Made by a program: the position numbers and the translations under genes. Positions 1 through 6,626 of a stretch of 11,163 nt of DNA are shown here, one piece after another. How positions within the stretch are numbered: the stretch's first letter is position 1; the number at the start of each line of letters is the position of its first letter. This DNA is from Clostridiales bacterium UBA7011 (GTDB lineage Bacteria > Bacillota > Clostridia > Oscillospirales > Butyricicoccaceae), in assembly GCA_002449635.1 (NCBI GenBank), contig DJXF01000043.1, positions 1 through 11,163 on the forward strand. Direction: 5' to 3'. The notes under the pieces were generated by a model that ran no database searches, was not told where the DNA came from, and saw nothing but the letters and a program-made list of their open reading frames with translations.

Positions 1-107
1 GCACCTGTGTCAACATAAACAAAGCCGAGACGGCCGGCCGCAGCACGCGCAATCGTGCTCTTGCCCGCACCCGACGGGCCGTCTATTGCAACTGCAATCG
101 TTTTCAT
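1..107 (-). CDS. cmk: Cytidylate kinase, N-terminal part (runs off the window)
   Basis: Only the first 35 codons are present; the gene continues beyond position 1. The protein starts MKTIAVAIDGPSGAGKST, a P-loop at residues 10-17, followed by a conserved LGFVYVDTG stretch. This is the hallmark N-terminus of CMP/dCMP kinase, a cytosolic enzyme that phosphorylates CMP and dCMP with ATP in pyrimidine nucleotide recycling. The start is ATG at 105-107 with an AAGGGG ribosome site 7 nt upstream. Its ATG overlaps the TGA stop of the upstream flavoprotein gene (ATGA at 104-107), so translation is probably coupled. An HI0933-like flavoprotein followed by cmk is a familiar order in Clostridia. Family assignment is secure for the visible part. 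Confidence 0.9.
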   Translation of the reverse strand, partial: MKTIAVAIDGPSGAGKSTIARAAAGRLGFVYVDTG

Positions 108-1381
108 TTGGTTTCCCCTTCTGTATGTTCTATGGATTGTGCGGCATTCCAACCCGCCAGATAGCCGGTTGACCACGCACACTGCAAATTAAATCCGCCC
201 GTATAGCCGTCAACATCGATGATTTCTCCCGCAAAAAACAGACCGGGAACTTTTTTTGACGCCATCGTTTTCGGCACAATTTCACGCACCGACACACCGC
301 CCGAGGTGACAATGGCTTCCTCAACGGGCCGCGGCGCGGAGATATCCAATTCAAAGTGCTTGCACACGCGCACAAGGGAACGGCGCTGTTTTTTTGTGAT
401 TTCATGCACCTTCTGATGCGCATCAATCCCGGACCGTTCGACGACAATCGGAATCAGCTTGCGCGGAAGGAGCCTGCCGAGCGAATTGTGAAAATCCGCA
501 TTCAGCTGCTGCGAAAAATCGGACAGAATGCGCTTGTCCAGTGTCGCCTCGTCGAGCGCGGGCTTGAGGTCAATTTCCGCGCGATAGGCCGCCCGATCCC
601 ATGCGCGCATGTGCGACGACGCACTGAGCACCAGCGGACCGGAAATGCCGAAATGGGTAAACAGCATTTCGCCAAATCCTTCATGCAGCTTTTTGTTGTT
701 TTCAAAAATCGTCAGTCTGACATTTTTGAGTGAAAGGCCCTGCAGCCGCGGGCAGGTTTTTCCGGTGCATTCCAGCGGCACCAGCGAGGCGCGCAGCGGT
801 GTGACTGTATGGCCGAGCTGCTGCGCCCACAGATAGCCGTCACCGGTCGAGCCGGTCAGCGGATAGGATTTTCCGCCCGTCGCAGCAATGACGCAGTCCG
901 CGCGCCGCATTCGTCCGTCCGCAACCACGCCGCAGACTGCACCGTCTGTTCCGGTGCAGATTTCGGTGACGGCCGCCTGAATGATGGTCACGCCGCACCG
1001 GCGCACCCAGTGATACAGCGCGTCGACAACATCGCGCGCGCGGTCGGACACCGGAAAGACGCGGCTGCCGCGTTCGGTCTTGAGCGGAACGCCCAGCTGT
1101 TCAAAAAACGCCATCGTGTCCGCGACGGAAAATGCGCCGAGCGCACTGTATAAAAACCGCGGGTTTTGCGGAATGTTGCTGAGAAAGGTCTGTGTGTCAC
1201 AGTTGTTCGTGACATTGCAGCGCCCCTTGCCGGTAATGGCGAGCTTTCGTCCGACCTTTTCATTGCGTTCAAACAGCAGCACCTGTGCGCCCTGCTGTGC
1301 GGCTGTTCCCGCCGCCATCAGCCCGGCTGCACCTGCTCCAATCACCGCGACAGTGTGTTTATTCGTTTTCAAGCTTTTCAT
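104..1381 (-). CDS. BaiN/HI0933-like NAD(P)/FAD-dependent oxidoreductase (aminoacetone oxidase family)
   Basis: This is a 425-residue flavoprotein, the usual family length. The N-terminus has a dinucleotide-binding Rossmann motif (VIGAGAAGLMAAGTAA, about residues 11-26), then the family signature GRKLAITGKGRCNVTNN. The C-terminus ends with the second FAD-contact block, GLFFAGEIIDVDGYTGGFNLQ followed by AWSTGYLAG. Relatives are called HI0933-like, RdsA or BaiN; the true substrate of most is unknown, so the bile-acid name should not be taken literally. I chose ATG at 1379-1381. A longer in-frame start at 1465 would lie inside the regulator gene and add 28 residues unlike the family. The gene overlaps the RpiR gene by 23 bp and the cmk start by 4 bp, so the three are probably cotranscribed. 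AGGT a few bases before the ATG is only a weak ribosome site. Confidence 0.9.
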   Translation of the reverse strand: MKSLKTNKHTVAVIGAGAAGLMAAGTAAQQGAQVLLFERNEKVGRKLAITGKGRCNVTNNCDTQTFLSNIPQNPRFLYSALGAFSVADTMAFFEQLGVPLKTERGSRVFPVSDRARDVVDALYHWVRRCGVTIIQAAVTEICTGTDGAVCGVVADGRMRRADCVIAATGGKSYPLTGSTGDGYLWAQQLGHTVTPLRASLVPLECTGKTCPRLQGLSLKNVRLTIFENNKKLHEGFGEMLFTHFGISGPLVLSASSHMRAWDRAAYRAEIDLKPALDEATLDKRILSDFSQQLNADFHNSLGRLLPRKLIPIVVERSGIDAHQKVHEITKKQRRSLVRVCKHFELDISAPRPVEEAIVTSGGVSVREIVPKTMASKKVPGLFFAGEIIDVDGYTGGFNLQCAWSTGYLAGWNAAQSIEHTEGETK

Positions 1382-2222
1382 ATACCTGGTATTCGTCCCA
1401 AATATCCTCCAGTCGGGCAAAGGTTTCGCCGATCTCCTTCTGTTTGCGCATACCGATTGCGACAATCAGTGCATTGATGACGCTGAGCGGCGCGACAAGC
1501 GAATCGACAAACGATGCCATATCGCTCTTGGCGAGCAGCGTATAATCCGCCGTCTGGCTCAGCGGCGACAGACGGCTGTCGGTCACCGCAATGACAGTCG
1601 CACCGGATTTTTTCGAATATTCCAGCGCCTTGAGCGTGCGTTTGGAGTAACGCGGGAAGCTGACGCCGAGCACCACATCTCCCTCGCCGACGCGCAGAAG
1701 CTGTTCAAAAATCTCACTGACGCTGGTCGTGTGAATCAGCCGCACATTGTCAAACAGCAGATTAAAATAAAAGCCCAGAAAGCCGGACAGTGCCGCGGAA
1801 GAACGCACACCGAGAATATAGATCTGTTTTGCGGACAAAATCGCCTCTACCGCCGCGTCAAACGACGCATGATCGATCTCATCGAGCGTCAGGCGGATTT
1901 TATCGATGTCCGACGTGAGCACGGTGCGCAGAATGTCCTGACGTCCCATGCGGTCACTCGTGACCTCCATGCGCTGCACCGCCGTCAGCTTGTTGCGAAT
2001 CATTTCCTGCAATGCCTTCTGCAAATGCGGATATCCGTCATAGCCCAGCTCTGTTGCAAATCGAACAACCGTGGACTCACTGACGCCGACCGTTGCCCCC
2101 AGCTTGCTTGCAGTCAGAAAAGCCGCCTTGTCATAATGCTCAATGATATATTTCGCAATCAGACGCTGTCCTTTGGAAAATTTGGACAGATTATTCTGTA
2201 TTTTGCTCATTAAATCATTCAT
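1359..2222 (-). CDS. MurR/RpiR family transcriptional regulator with SIS domain
   Basis: This 287-residue protein has the two-part RpiR architecture. An N-terminal helix-turn-helix domain (roughly residues 1-77; recognition segment SKLGATVGVSESTVVRF near residues 39-55) is followed by a linker and a C-terminal SIS sugar-phosphate-binding domain from about residue 125 (VEAILSAKQIYILGVRSSAA). Members bind DNA and respond to phosphosugars such as GlcNAc-6-P or MurNAc-6-P. No sugar-catabolic gene lies beside it here, so its ligand and targets cannot be inferred. The start is ATG at 2220-2222 with an AGAGGAA ribosome site about 6 nt upstream. Its 3' end overlaps the flavoprotein gene by 23 bp, and it is the first gene of that operon behind the promoter at 2271-2299. 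Confidence 0.9.
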   Translation of the reverse strand: MNDLMSKIQNNLSKFSKGQRLIAKYIIEHYDKAAFLTASKLGATVGVSESTVVRFATELGYDGYPHLQKALQEMIRNKLTAVQRMEVTSDRMGRQDILRTVLTSDIDKIRLTLDEIDHASFDAAVEAILSAKQIYILGVRSSAALSGFLGFYFNLLFDNVRLIHTTSVSEIFEQLLRVGEGDVVLGVSFPRYSKRTLKALEYSKKSGATVIAVTDSRLSPLSQTADYTLLAKSDMASFVDSLVAPLSVINALIVAIGMRKQKEIGETFARLEDIWDEYQVYEKLENE

Positions 2223-2270
2223 TTTTGTTTCCTCTTGCCCTCACATATTCGGTTAATCTGTATCCATTTT

Positions 2271-2299
2271 ATTGTATCCGCTGCCGCGGAAAAATGCAA
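2271..2299 (-). promoter_or_regulatory. Sigma-A promoter of the rpiR-flavoprotein-cmk operon
   Basis: Read on the minus strand, the -35 is TTGCAT (2294-2299), the spacer is exactly 17 bp, and the -10 is TACAAT (2271-2276), about 50 bp before the regulator ATG. A 7-bp inverted repeat (GCGGAAA at 2286-2292 and TTTCCGC at 2303-2309) brackets the -35 box and could be an operator. Autoregulation by the RpiR protein is possible but not shown. Confidence 0.7.
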
Positions 2300-2340
2300 G
2301 TCTTTCCGCTTAAAATTGCAGGGCGGATGCAGGATTCCCT

Positions 2341-3063
2341 TCACCGCAGCTGTACCTGTTTTTTGAGAGCAGCCAGCTCCGCCTGTGTCAGCTCACGCCA
2401 GCGCCCGGGACGCAGCGCGGGATCAAGCCGCAGACTGCCGACAGAAATGCGGCACAGGCGCAGCACACGCAGTCCGCACTGTGCGCACATTTTGCGAATC
2501 TGCCGATTGCGTCCCTCGTGAATCGTAATATGCAGCAGGAAGGTGTTTTCCCCCTGCCGCTCCTGTACGGCCACGGCAGCCGGACGAATGCGGTAGCCGT
2601 CAATTTCCATCGGCTGTGACAGGCGGGAAATGCCGTTCGAGCCGCCGCGCACCGTGACTGCATAGGTCTTATCCACATGGTACCGCGGATGGGTCAGCCG
2701 CTCGAGCAGTGTCCCGTCGTTGGTGAGCAGCAGCAAGCCTTCCGAATATTGGTCGAGTCTGCCGACCGGCAGCACACGCACCGGACAGCCGCCCACAAGC
2801 TCGGCAACTGTTTTTCGATTTTTTTCATCCGACATGGTTGTCACCGTTCCCGCAGGCTTGTAGAGCATAATGGTATGCTGCGGCTCATGTGCGCCGATGC
2901 GCCGCCCGTTTACACGGATATCATCCGTTTCAATGTCCGCACGGTCCCCCGGCCTTGCCGTCACACCGTTGACCGTGACAGCGCCGCTCTCCATCAGCCG
3001 TTCTGCCGCCCGCCGCGAGCAAACCCCTGCGCCGGATATAATTTTCTGCAGTCTCTCCTGCAC
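2341..3063 (-). CDS. RsuA/RluB-family rRNA pseudouridine synthase
   Basis: This 240-residue protein isomerises a specific uridine in rRNA to pseudouridine. It has an N-terminal S4 RNA-binding domain (about residues 2-50: ERLQKIISGAGVCSRRAAE, then VNG). The synthase domain carries KPAGTVTT and the catalytic block VGRLDQYSEGLLLLTNDG, in which Asp104 is the expected nucleophile. The C-terminal EGRNRQIRKMC motif is also present. The start chosen is GTG at 3061-3063, because GGAGG lies 7 nt upstream and the S4 domain then begins at once. The first ATG, at 3108, would add 15 residues unlike the family. RluB (23S rRNA) is the most likely specificity from similarity and length, but RsuA or RluF type cannot be excluded, so no symbol is given. 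The regulator gene downstream has its own promoter. Confidence 0.88.
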   Translation of the reverse strand: MQERLQKIISGAGVCSRRAAERLMESGAVTVNGVTARPGDRADIETDDIRVNGRRIGAHEPQHTIMLYKPAGTVTTMSDEKNRKTVAELVGGCPVRVLPVGRLDQYSEGLLLLTNDGTLLERLTHPRYHVDKTYAVTVRGGSNGISRLSQPMEIDGYRIRPAAVAVQERQGENTFLLHITIHEGRNRQIRKMCAQCGLRVLRLCRISVGSLRLDPALRPGRWRELTQAELAALKKQVQLR

Positions 3064-3112
3064 CCCTGTCCCTCCGTTTCCGCTCAAACCTGTCGGTTTC
3101 CACCGCAATATC

Positions 3113-3140
3113 CGTCAGACGTCACGCTGCACGTCTGACG
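3113..3140. repeat. Perfect 10-bp inverted repeat upstream of the pseudouridine synthase gene
   Basis: CGTCAGACGT at 3113-3122 and ACGTCTGACG at 3131-3140 are exact reverse complements separated by 8 nt (CACGCTGC). Neither strand has a T-tract after the hairpin, so it is not an ordinary intrinsic terminator. It lies 50 bp before the GTG start of the synthase gene. It could be an operator, an mRNA leader hairpin or a processing site. Confidence 0.75.
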
Positions 3141-3237
3141 ATTCGTTGCCGTACCATGCGCATGCACCGTTCGTCTGCATCGTTTTCCGGAAACGCCCGC
3201 AGACGGCACCGCCGGCAAAATAACACAATCTGCTCAT
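3115..3237 (-). CDS. Doubtful 40-residue ORF
   Basis: An ATG at 3235-3237, eight bases after the exporter stop codon, opens a 40-codon frame ending in TGA at 3115-3117. The product starts MSRLCYFAGGAVCG, which faintly recalls the N-terminal YFxGG anchor of small clostridial membrane-associated proteins. The rest (RKTMQTNGACAWYGNESSD) shows no domain I know. There is no convincing ribosome site at the right distance, and the 3' end runs into the inverted repeat. It may be a decayed gene or chance; I do not assign a function. Confidence 0.2.
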   Translation of the reverse strand: MSRLCYFAGGAVCGRFRKTMQTNGACAWYGNESSDVQRDV

Positions 3238-3244
3238 AACGCGC

Positions 3245-4159
3245 TTATTCTTTTTCTCCCGTCCGGTTGACCAGCACAATACCTGCGCATACCAGCACCA
3301 GTGACAGCATGGTACGCACGGTGAACACGGTTTCATGCAGCACAAGTCCGGACATCAGCGACCCGAAAACGGGCACGAGGAAATTATACACCGTGACTTT
3401 TCCGACCGGATAGCGCTTGAGCAGCCAGGTCCAGATGCTGAATGCCGCGGCAGAGAGAAAGATCAGATATCCGAGCAGCAAAAAAGCCTTCGGCGGGGCC
3501 GCGGCAAACCGTCCGCCGCCCAATGCTCCCGCCGCAAGCAGCACTGCACCGCCGAAAAACAGCTGCCAGCCGGTAATCATCATCGGGGATTCTCCCTTTG
3601 CCACCAGTTTGCTGACAATCGCGCCGAGCGCAGCCGCCGCCGAGGAAATCAGCATAAAGCCCTCACCTGTCAGCGTCACGCCGCCGCGCAGCGCATCGAC
3701 CGAGCTGAGCGTAATCATCATGACACCCGCAAAGCCGACGATACAGCCGATTGCTTTCGCCGCAGTCATGCGGTCTTCCGCAAACAGAAAATGGGACAGA
3801 CCGACCGAAAGAAAGGTCGTCGTAGCGGTAATCACCGAACCCTTGACCCCGGTCGTATGGGACAAGCCGATATAAAAGAACACATATTGCAGCGTTGTCT
3901 GAATCAGACCGAGCGCAAGAATGCCTTTCCACAGCGAACGCCGCGGCAGCGTCAGACCGCGGTTTCTCACGGCAGCCACAGCAAGCACCGCCGCACCTGC
4001 CAGCATAAACCGCCAGCCCGCAAAAAACAGCTTGCTGAACACATCCTCTCCGATGCCGAACAACGCATACCCCATCTTTACAGCCGGAAAGGCACTGCCC
4101 CAGAGCAGGGTGCAAAACAGTGCCGGAATCAAAATACCGCTCATTTTTGTCGTCTTCAT
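3245..4159 (-). CDS. EamA/DMT-superfamily transporter
   Basis: This is a roughly 304-residue, very hydrophobic protein with about ten predicted membrane segments in two EamA halves. The first half begins ILIPALFCTLLWGSAFPAVK, with the typical LLWGS-F motif; the second starts near GFMLISSAAAALGAIVSK. Proteins of this kind export or exchange small metabolites across the cytoplasmic membrane. The substrate cannot be read from sequence. I prefer the ATG at 4157-4159, which has GGGAG 8 nt upstream. An ATG six codons earlier (4175-4177) is an equally open alternative with a weaker AAGG site. The gene is divergent from the CoA-transferase gene, with 200 bp between them holding a promoter for each. 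Confidence 0.88.
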   Translation of the reverse strand: MKTTKMSGILIPALFCTLLWGSAFPAVKMGYALFGIGEDVFSKLFFAGWRFMLAGAAVLAVAAVRNRGLTLPRRSLWKGILALGLIQTTLQYVFFYIGLSHTTGVKGSVITATTTFLSVGLSHFLFAEDRMTAAKAIGCIVGFAGVMMITLSSVDALRGGVTLTGEGFMLISSAAAALGAIVSKLVAKGESPMMITGWQLFFGGAVLLAAGALGGGRFAAAPPKAFLLLGYLIFLSAAAFSIWTWLLKRYPVGKVTVYNFLVPVFGSLMSGLVLHETVFTVRTMLSLVLVCAGIVLVNRTGEKE

Positions 4160-4198
4160 GTCAATTACTCCCGTCATTTTTCAGCCTTACCGTTTTTC

Positions 4199-4227
4199 AT
4201 GGTACATCATACGGCCGTCAAATACAA
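4199..4227 (-). promoter_or_regulatory. Probable sigma-A promoter of the EamA transporter gene
   Basis: On the minus strand, TTGTAT (4222-4227), a 17-bp spacer and TACCAT (4199-4204) lie 39 bp before the preferred start codon. Both hexamers depart from consensus, so this is a moderate prediction. It sits back to back with the stronger plus-strand promoter at 4243-4271. Confidence 0.45.
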
Positions 4228-4242
4228 GTTTTTGTCACCTGC

Positions 4243-4271
4243 TTGACGGGAGTTGTCCCAACTGGTACAAT
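4243..4271 (+). promoter_or_regulatory. Sigma-A promoter of the CoA-transferase gene, with a palindrome in the spacer
   Basis: TTGACG (4243-4248), a 17-bp spacer and TACAAT (4266-4271) make a near-consensus promoter 89 bp before the ATG. The spacer contains the perfect palindrome AGTTG-TCC-CAACT (4251-4263). That is the position in which a repressor would block RNA polymerase. The leader from about 4278 to 4360 is A+T-rich and shows no obvious riboswitch. Confidence 0.75.
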
Positions 4272-4360
4272 AATTTGTAAATATACTGATGTTTTTTTGG
4301 CTGATTTGCCACTCTTTTTTCACATTTTGCGCATGATACAGAAACGGAGGAGTTCTATTT

Positions 4361-5704
4361 ATGGATTATCAGGCACTCTATGAGAGCAAACGCACCACCG
4401 CCGAGGAAGCGGTCAAGGTGGTCAAAAGCGGAGACTGGCTGGATTACGGCTGGTGCACGGGAATTCCGGTCGCGCTGGACAAGGCCCTTGCGGCGCGCGC
4501 GGATGACCTGTATGACGTCAACATTCGCGGCGGCATTCTGCTGTGGCCGCTTGCCATCGCACAGATTCCGGATGCAAACAAGCATTTCTCCTGGAATTCG
4601 TGGCACATGAGCGGCATCGAACGCCGCATGATTAACGACGGAATCGGATACTATGCTCCGCTGCGCTATTCCGAGCTGCCGCGCTGGTATCGCGAGAGCA
4701 TCACACCGCCGGATGTCGTCATGATTCAGGTCGCACCGATGGATCAGCACGGTTATTTTAACTTCGGTCCGAACGCCTCCCACCTCGCCGCCGTCTGCGA
4801 AACCGCCAAGGTTGTCATCGTCGAGGTCAACAAAAACATGCCGCGTTGTCTGGGCGGCTTCGAAGAGGGGGTACACGTCAGCAAGGTCGATATGATTGTC
4901 GAGGGCGACAATCCCCCCATTGGACAGATGGGCGGCGGCGGTGCTGCCACGGAAGTCGATCAGACGGTTGCCAAACTGATTGTGGAAGAAATCCCGAACG
5001 GTGCGTGTCTGCAGCTGGGTATCGGCGGTATGCCGAATGCTGTCGGCTCGCTGATTGCACAGTCCGACCTGAAGGATTTGGGCGTACACACGGAGATGTA
5101 TGTCGACGGCTTTGTCGATATCGCTGCGGCAGGTAAAATCACATGCAGCAAGAAAAACATCGACAAGGGCCGTCAGGTCTATGCGTTCGGTGCCGGAACG
5201 CAGAAAATGTATGACTATATGGACAACAATCCCGCGCTCATGAGTGCGCCGGTCAGCTATACCAACGACGCGCGCACCATCGCGCAGATTGACAACTTTA
5301 TTTCCATCAACAACGCAGTTGATCTCGATCTGACCGGTCAGATCAATGCAGAGTCGGCAGGTACCAAGCACATCAGCGGCGCGGGCGGACAGCTCGACTT
5401 TGTTCTGGGTGCCTATCTGTCCAACGGCGGCAAGAGCTTTATCTGCTGCTCATCCACCTTTACCACCCGCAGCGGTGAGCTGCGCAGCCGCATTGTTCCG
5501 ACGCTCACTCCCGGTTCGACGGTCACGGATACACGCACCAACACCCATTATCTTGTCACGGAATATGGCAAGGTGTGCCTGAAGGGTCTGTCCACATGGG
5601 AGCGCGCAGAGGCAATTATCTCTGTTGCACACCCTCAGTTCCGCGATCAACTGATTGCCGAGGCAGAAAAGCTGAAGATCTGGAGAACCTCCAACCGCAG
5701 ATAA
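4361..5704 (+). CDS. but: Butyryl-CoA:acetate CoA-transferase
   Basis: This 447-residue cytosolic enzyme moves CoA from butyryl-CoA to acetate, giving butyrate and acetyl-CoA, the final step of butyrate formation in many gut anaerobes. The whole sequence agrees closely with my memory of the Roseburia/Faecalibacterium enzymes. Examples are the N-terminal DYQALYESKRTTAEEAVKVV, SGDWLDYGWCTG, the GIGGMPNAVG block (residues 220-229), GFVDIAAAGKIT, SGAGGQLDFVLGAYLSNGGK and TNTHYLVTEYGKV. In the related 4-hydroxybutyrate CoA-transferase the active-site glutamate lies in an HTEM motif; here that is Glu245 in HTEMYVDG. Start: ATG with GGAGGAG 8 nt upstream. The gene stands alone between its own promoter and terminator, away from other butyrate-pathway genes. 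A broader 4-hydroxybutyrate or propionyl-CoA specificity cannot be excluded by eye. Confidence 0.93.
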   Translation: MDYQALYESKRTTAEEAVKVVKSGDWLDYGWCTGIPVALDKALAARADDLYDVNIRGGILLWPLAIAQIPDANKHFSWNSWHMSGIERRMINDGIGYYAPLRYSELPRWYRESITPPDVVMIQVAPMDQHGYFNFGPNASHLAAVCETAKVVIVEVNKNMPRCLGGFEEGVHVSKVDMIVEGDNPPIGQMGGGGAATEVDQTVAKLIVEEIPNGACLQLGIGGMPNAVGSLIAQSDLKDLGVHTEMYVDGFVDIAAAGKITCSKKNIDKGRQVYAFGAGTQKMYDYMDNNPALMSAPVSYTNDARTIAQIDNFISINNAVDLDLTGQINAESAGTKHISGAGGQLDFVLGAYLSNGGKSFICCSSTFTTRSGELRSRIVPTLTPGSTVTDTRTNTHYLVTEYGKVCLKGLSTWERAEAIISVAHPQFRDQLIAEAEKLKIWRTSNRR

Positions 5705-5734
5705 GTCGTCTGCGCACAGCATTCAAAATATATC

Positions 5735-5766
5735 GACACCGCCGGTTTCGGCGGTGTCATTTTTTA
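5735..5766 (+). terminator. Intrinsic terminator of the CoA-transferase gene
   Basis: GACACCGCCG (5735-5744) pairs perfectly with CGGCGGTGTC (5749-5758) around a GTTT loop. It is followed by ATTTTTTATT and lies 30 nt after the TAA. The 10-bp G+C-rich stem plus T-tract is a textbook factor-independent terminator. Confidence 0.93.
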
Positions 5767-5776
5767 TTCTTCAGAT

Positions 5777-5820
5777 AAAAAACAAAAGGGCTGATCCGCT
5801 CTCCTACGGATCAGCCCTTT
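5777..5820 (-). terminator. Strong intrinsic terminator of the small-RNA unit (minus strand)
   Basis: AAAGGGCTGATCCG (5785-5798) and CGGATCAGCCCTTT (5807-5820) form a perfect 14-bp stem with an 8-nt loop. On the minus strand the hairpin is followed by TGTTTTTT (5784-5777). On the plus strand the T-run is short, so it works mainly for minus-strand transcripts. It converges with the CoA-transferase terminator. No protein gene ends just upstream of it, which points to a non-coding transcript. Confidence 0.88.
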
Positions 5821-6010
5821 GCCGATTAGAAAGTACCGTCTCACATGATTTTCTGAACCGATTCGGCTGCAATGCGATGTCCGGATCTGTTTATCCGGAA
5901 AAGCAGGCCTTCCGATGCGGAATGAATGTGCCCCGAAGCTGCCGCCTGCAGTCTTTCCCCTTCCCGCAGACAAGCAATAACTCCGACATTCACAGAAAAT
6001 TGTACTTCAT
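5777..6010 (-). ncRNA. Independent structured small RNA, family unassigned (6S-like candidate)
   Basis: A perfect promoter (6017-6044) and a strong terminator (5777-5820) bracket about 190 nt without a convincing ORF. The predicted transcript starts near 6010 and is about 234 nt with its terminator. Its ends pair. 6008-6002 (GAAGTAC) matches 5836-5830, using a G-U pair. 6000-5993 (ATTTTCTG) matches 5855-5848 exactly, and 5986-5983 (TCGG) matches 5866-5863. This leaves internal loops and a folded centre, including a 7-bp hairpin TCCGGAT/ATCCGGA with an AAACAG loop. A long rod closed by 5'-3' pairing with an open centre, this length and a very strong promoter fit 6S RNA, the RNA-polymerase-binding RNA. 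I see no diagnostic sequence that proves it. SRP RNA, tmRNA and RNase P do not fit. The only frame spanning it (5764-5973) runs through the terminator and is not credible. No other gene occupies 5767-6103. Confidence 0.65.
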
Positions 6011-6016
6011 AGCTTC

Positions 6017-6044
6017 ATTATACCAGCACAGATGATATTGTCAA
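6017..6044 (-). promoter_or_regulatory. Perfect-consensus sigma-A promoter of the small RNA
   Basis: On the minus strand TTGACA (6039-6044) and TATAAT (6017-6022) are both exact consensus hexamers, separated by 16 bp as is common at stable-RNA promoters. It is the strongest promoter in the window, and no start codon with a ribosome site follows it. It lies about 60 bp after the nrdG stop. I see no clear terminator between, so some read-through from nrdG is possible. Confidence 0.85.
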
Positions 6045-6103
6045 TAACATCCGGCATTTTGTACAGCAGTTCCCAAATCTTAACTGTTTATTAACGAGAA
6101 ACC

Positions 6104-6619
6104 TCATTGATGCTCGCAGGTTGTACACACAACCGTGCCGGTGCGCAGCGACTGCGGCACATCAATCAGCCGCTGGTTGCGGCTTCCGCGAAAGCGCAGG
6201 GACAGATCACGCTCCTCCTGTAAAAACGGCCCGTCTACCAGCACATCGCACTGTTCCAGCAAGGCGTGTATGTCCGGATCGTCCATCCGGAGCAGCTGCT
6301 CCCAGGTATAACCGGTATACGCCATGACATGCTTTCCCGCCTGATGCAGCGCGCGCGCGAGCTCTGCCAGCGGCTTTGGCTGACAGAACGGTTCACCGCC
6401 GGACAGCGTCACACCCGAAAGCAGCGGGTTTTCCTGCACGCGGGACAGCAGCTCGGAAACAGAAACTTCCTCGCCCCCTGTGAACGAATGGGTCTGCGGA
6501 TTGTGGCAGCCCGGGCAGTGATGCGGGCAGCCCTGCGTAAAAATGACAAAGCGGATGCCGGGGCCATCGACGATTGACTCATCAATGACTCCGGCAATCC
6601 GAAGATTTTGATCTTTCAT
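6104..6619 (-). CDS. nrdG: Anaerobic ribonucleoside-triphosphate reductase activating protein (radical SAM)
   Basis: This 171-residue radical-SAM enzyme generates the glycyl radical on class III ribonucleotide reductase, using S-adenosylmethionine and a [4Fe-4S] cluster. The cluster ligands are visible in TQGCPHHCPGCHNPQTH (Cys31, Cys35, Cys38, the CxxxCxxC motif). The family SIVDGPGIR motif lies just before and SGGEPF after. I chose ATG at 6617-6619, since family members begin just before LRIAG. This start is 7 nt after the stop of the small glycyl-radical-domain gene, which suggests re-initiation or coupling because no strong ribosome site is seen. Earlier in-frame ATGs up to 6664 would overlap that gene and add unrelated residues. 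Confidence 0.93.
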   Translation of the reverse strand: MKDQNLRIAGVIDESIVDGPGIRFVIFTQGCPHHCPGCHNPQTHSFTGGEEVSVSELLSRVQENPLLSGVTLSGGEPFCQPKPLAELARALHQAGKHVMAYTGYTWEQLLRMDDPDIHALLEQCDVLVDGPFLQEERDLSLRFRGSRNQRLIDVPQSLRTGTVVCTTCEHQ

Positions 6620-6626
6620 GTGCGGT

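Noticed and set aside
1080..2213. Plus-strand open frame of 377 codons opposite the regulator and flavoprotein
   Set aside because: Antisense to two well-supported genes; the product is Arg/His/Cys-rich with no conserved motif.
4198..4200. Possible 8-codon upstream ORF (ATG at 4198-4200) before the EamA gene
   Set aside because: Its ATG lies in the predicted -10 box, so it would be outside the transcript from that promoter; no other support.
5764..5973. 69-codon minus-strand frame inside the small-RNA unit
   Set aside because: It reads through the 14-bp terminator and has no ribosome site or conserved motif; a structured RNA explains the region better.
5777..6010. SRP RNA, tmRNA or RNase P RNA as identity of the small RNA
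   Set aside because: The SRP GGAA-tetraloop/internal-loop motif is absent, there is no tRNA-like domain or tag ORF for tmRNA, and it is too short for RNase P.
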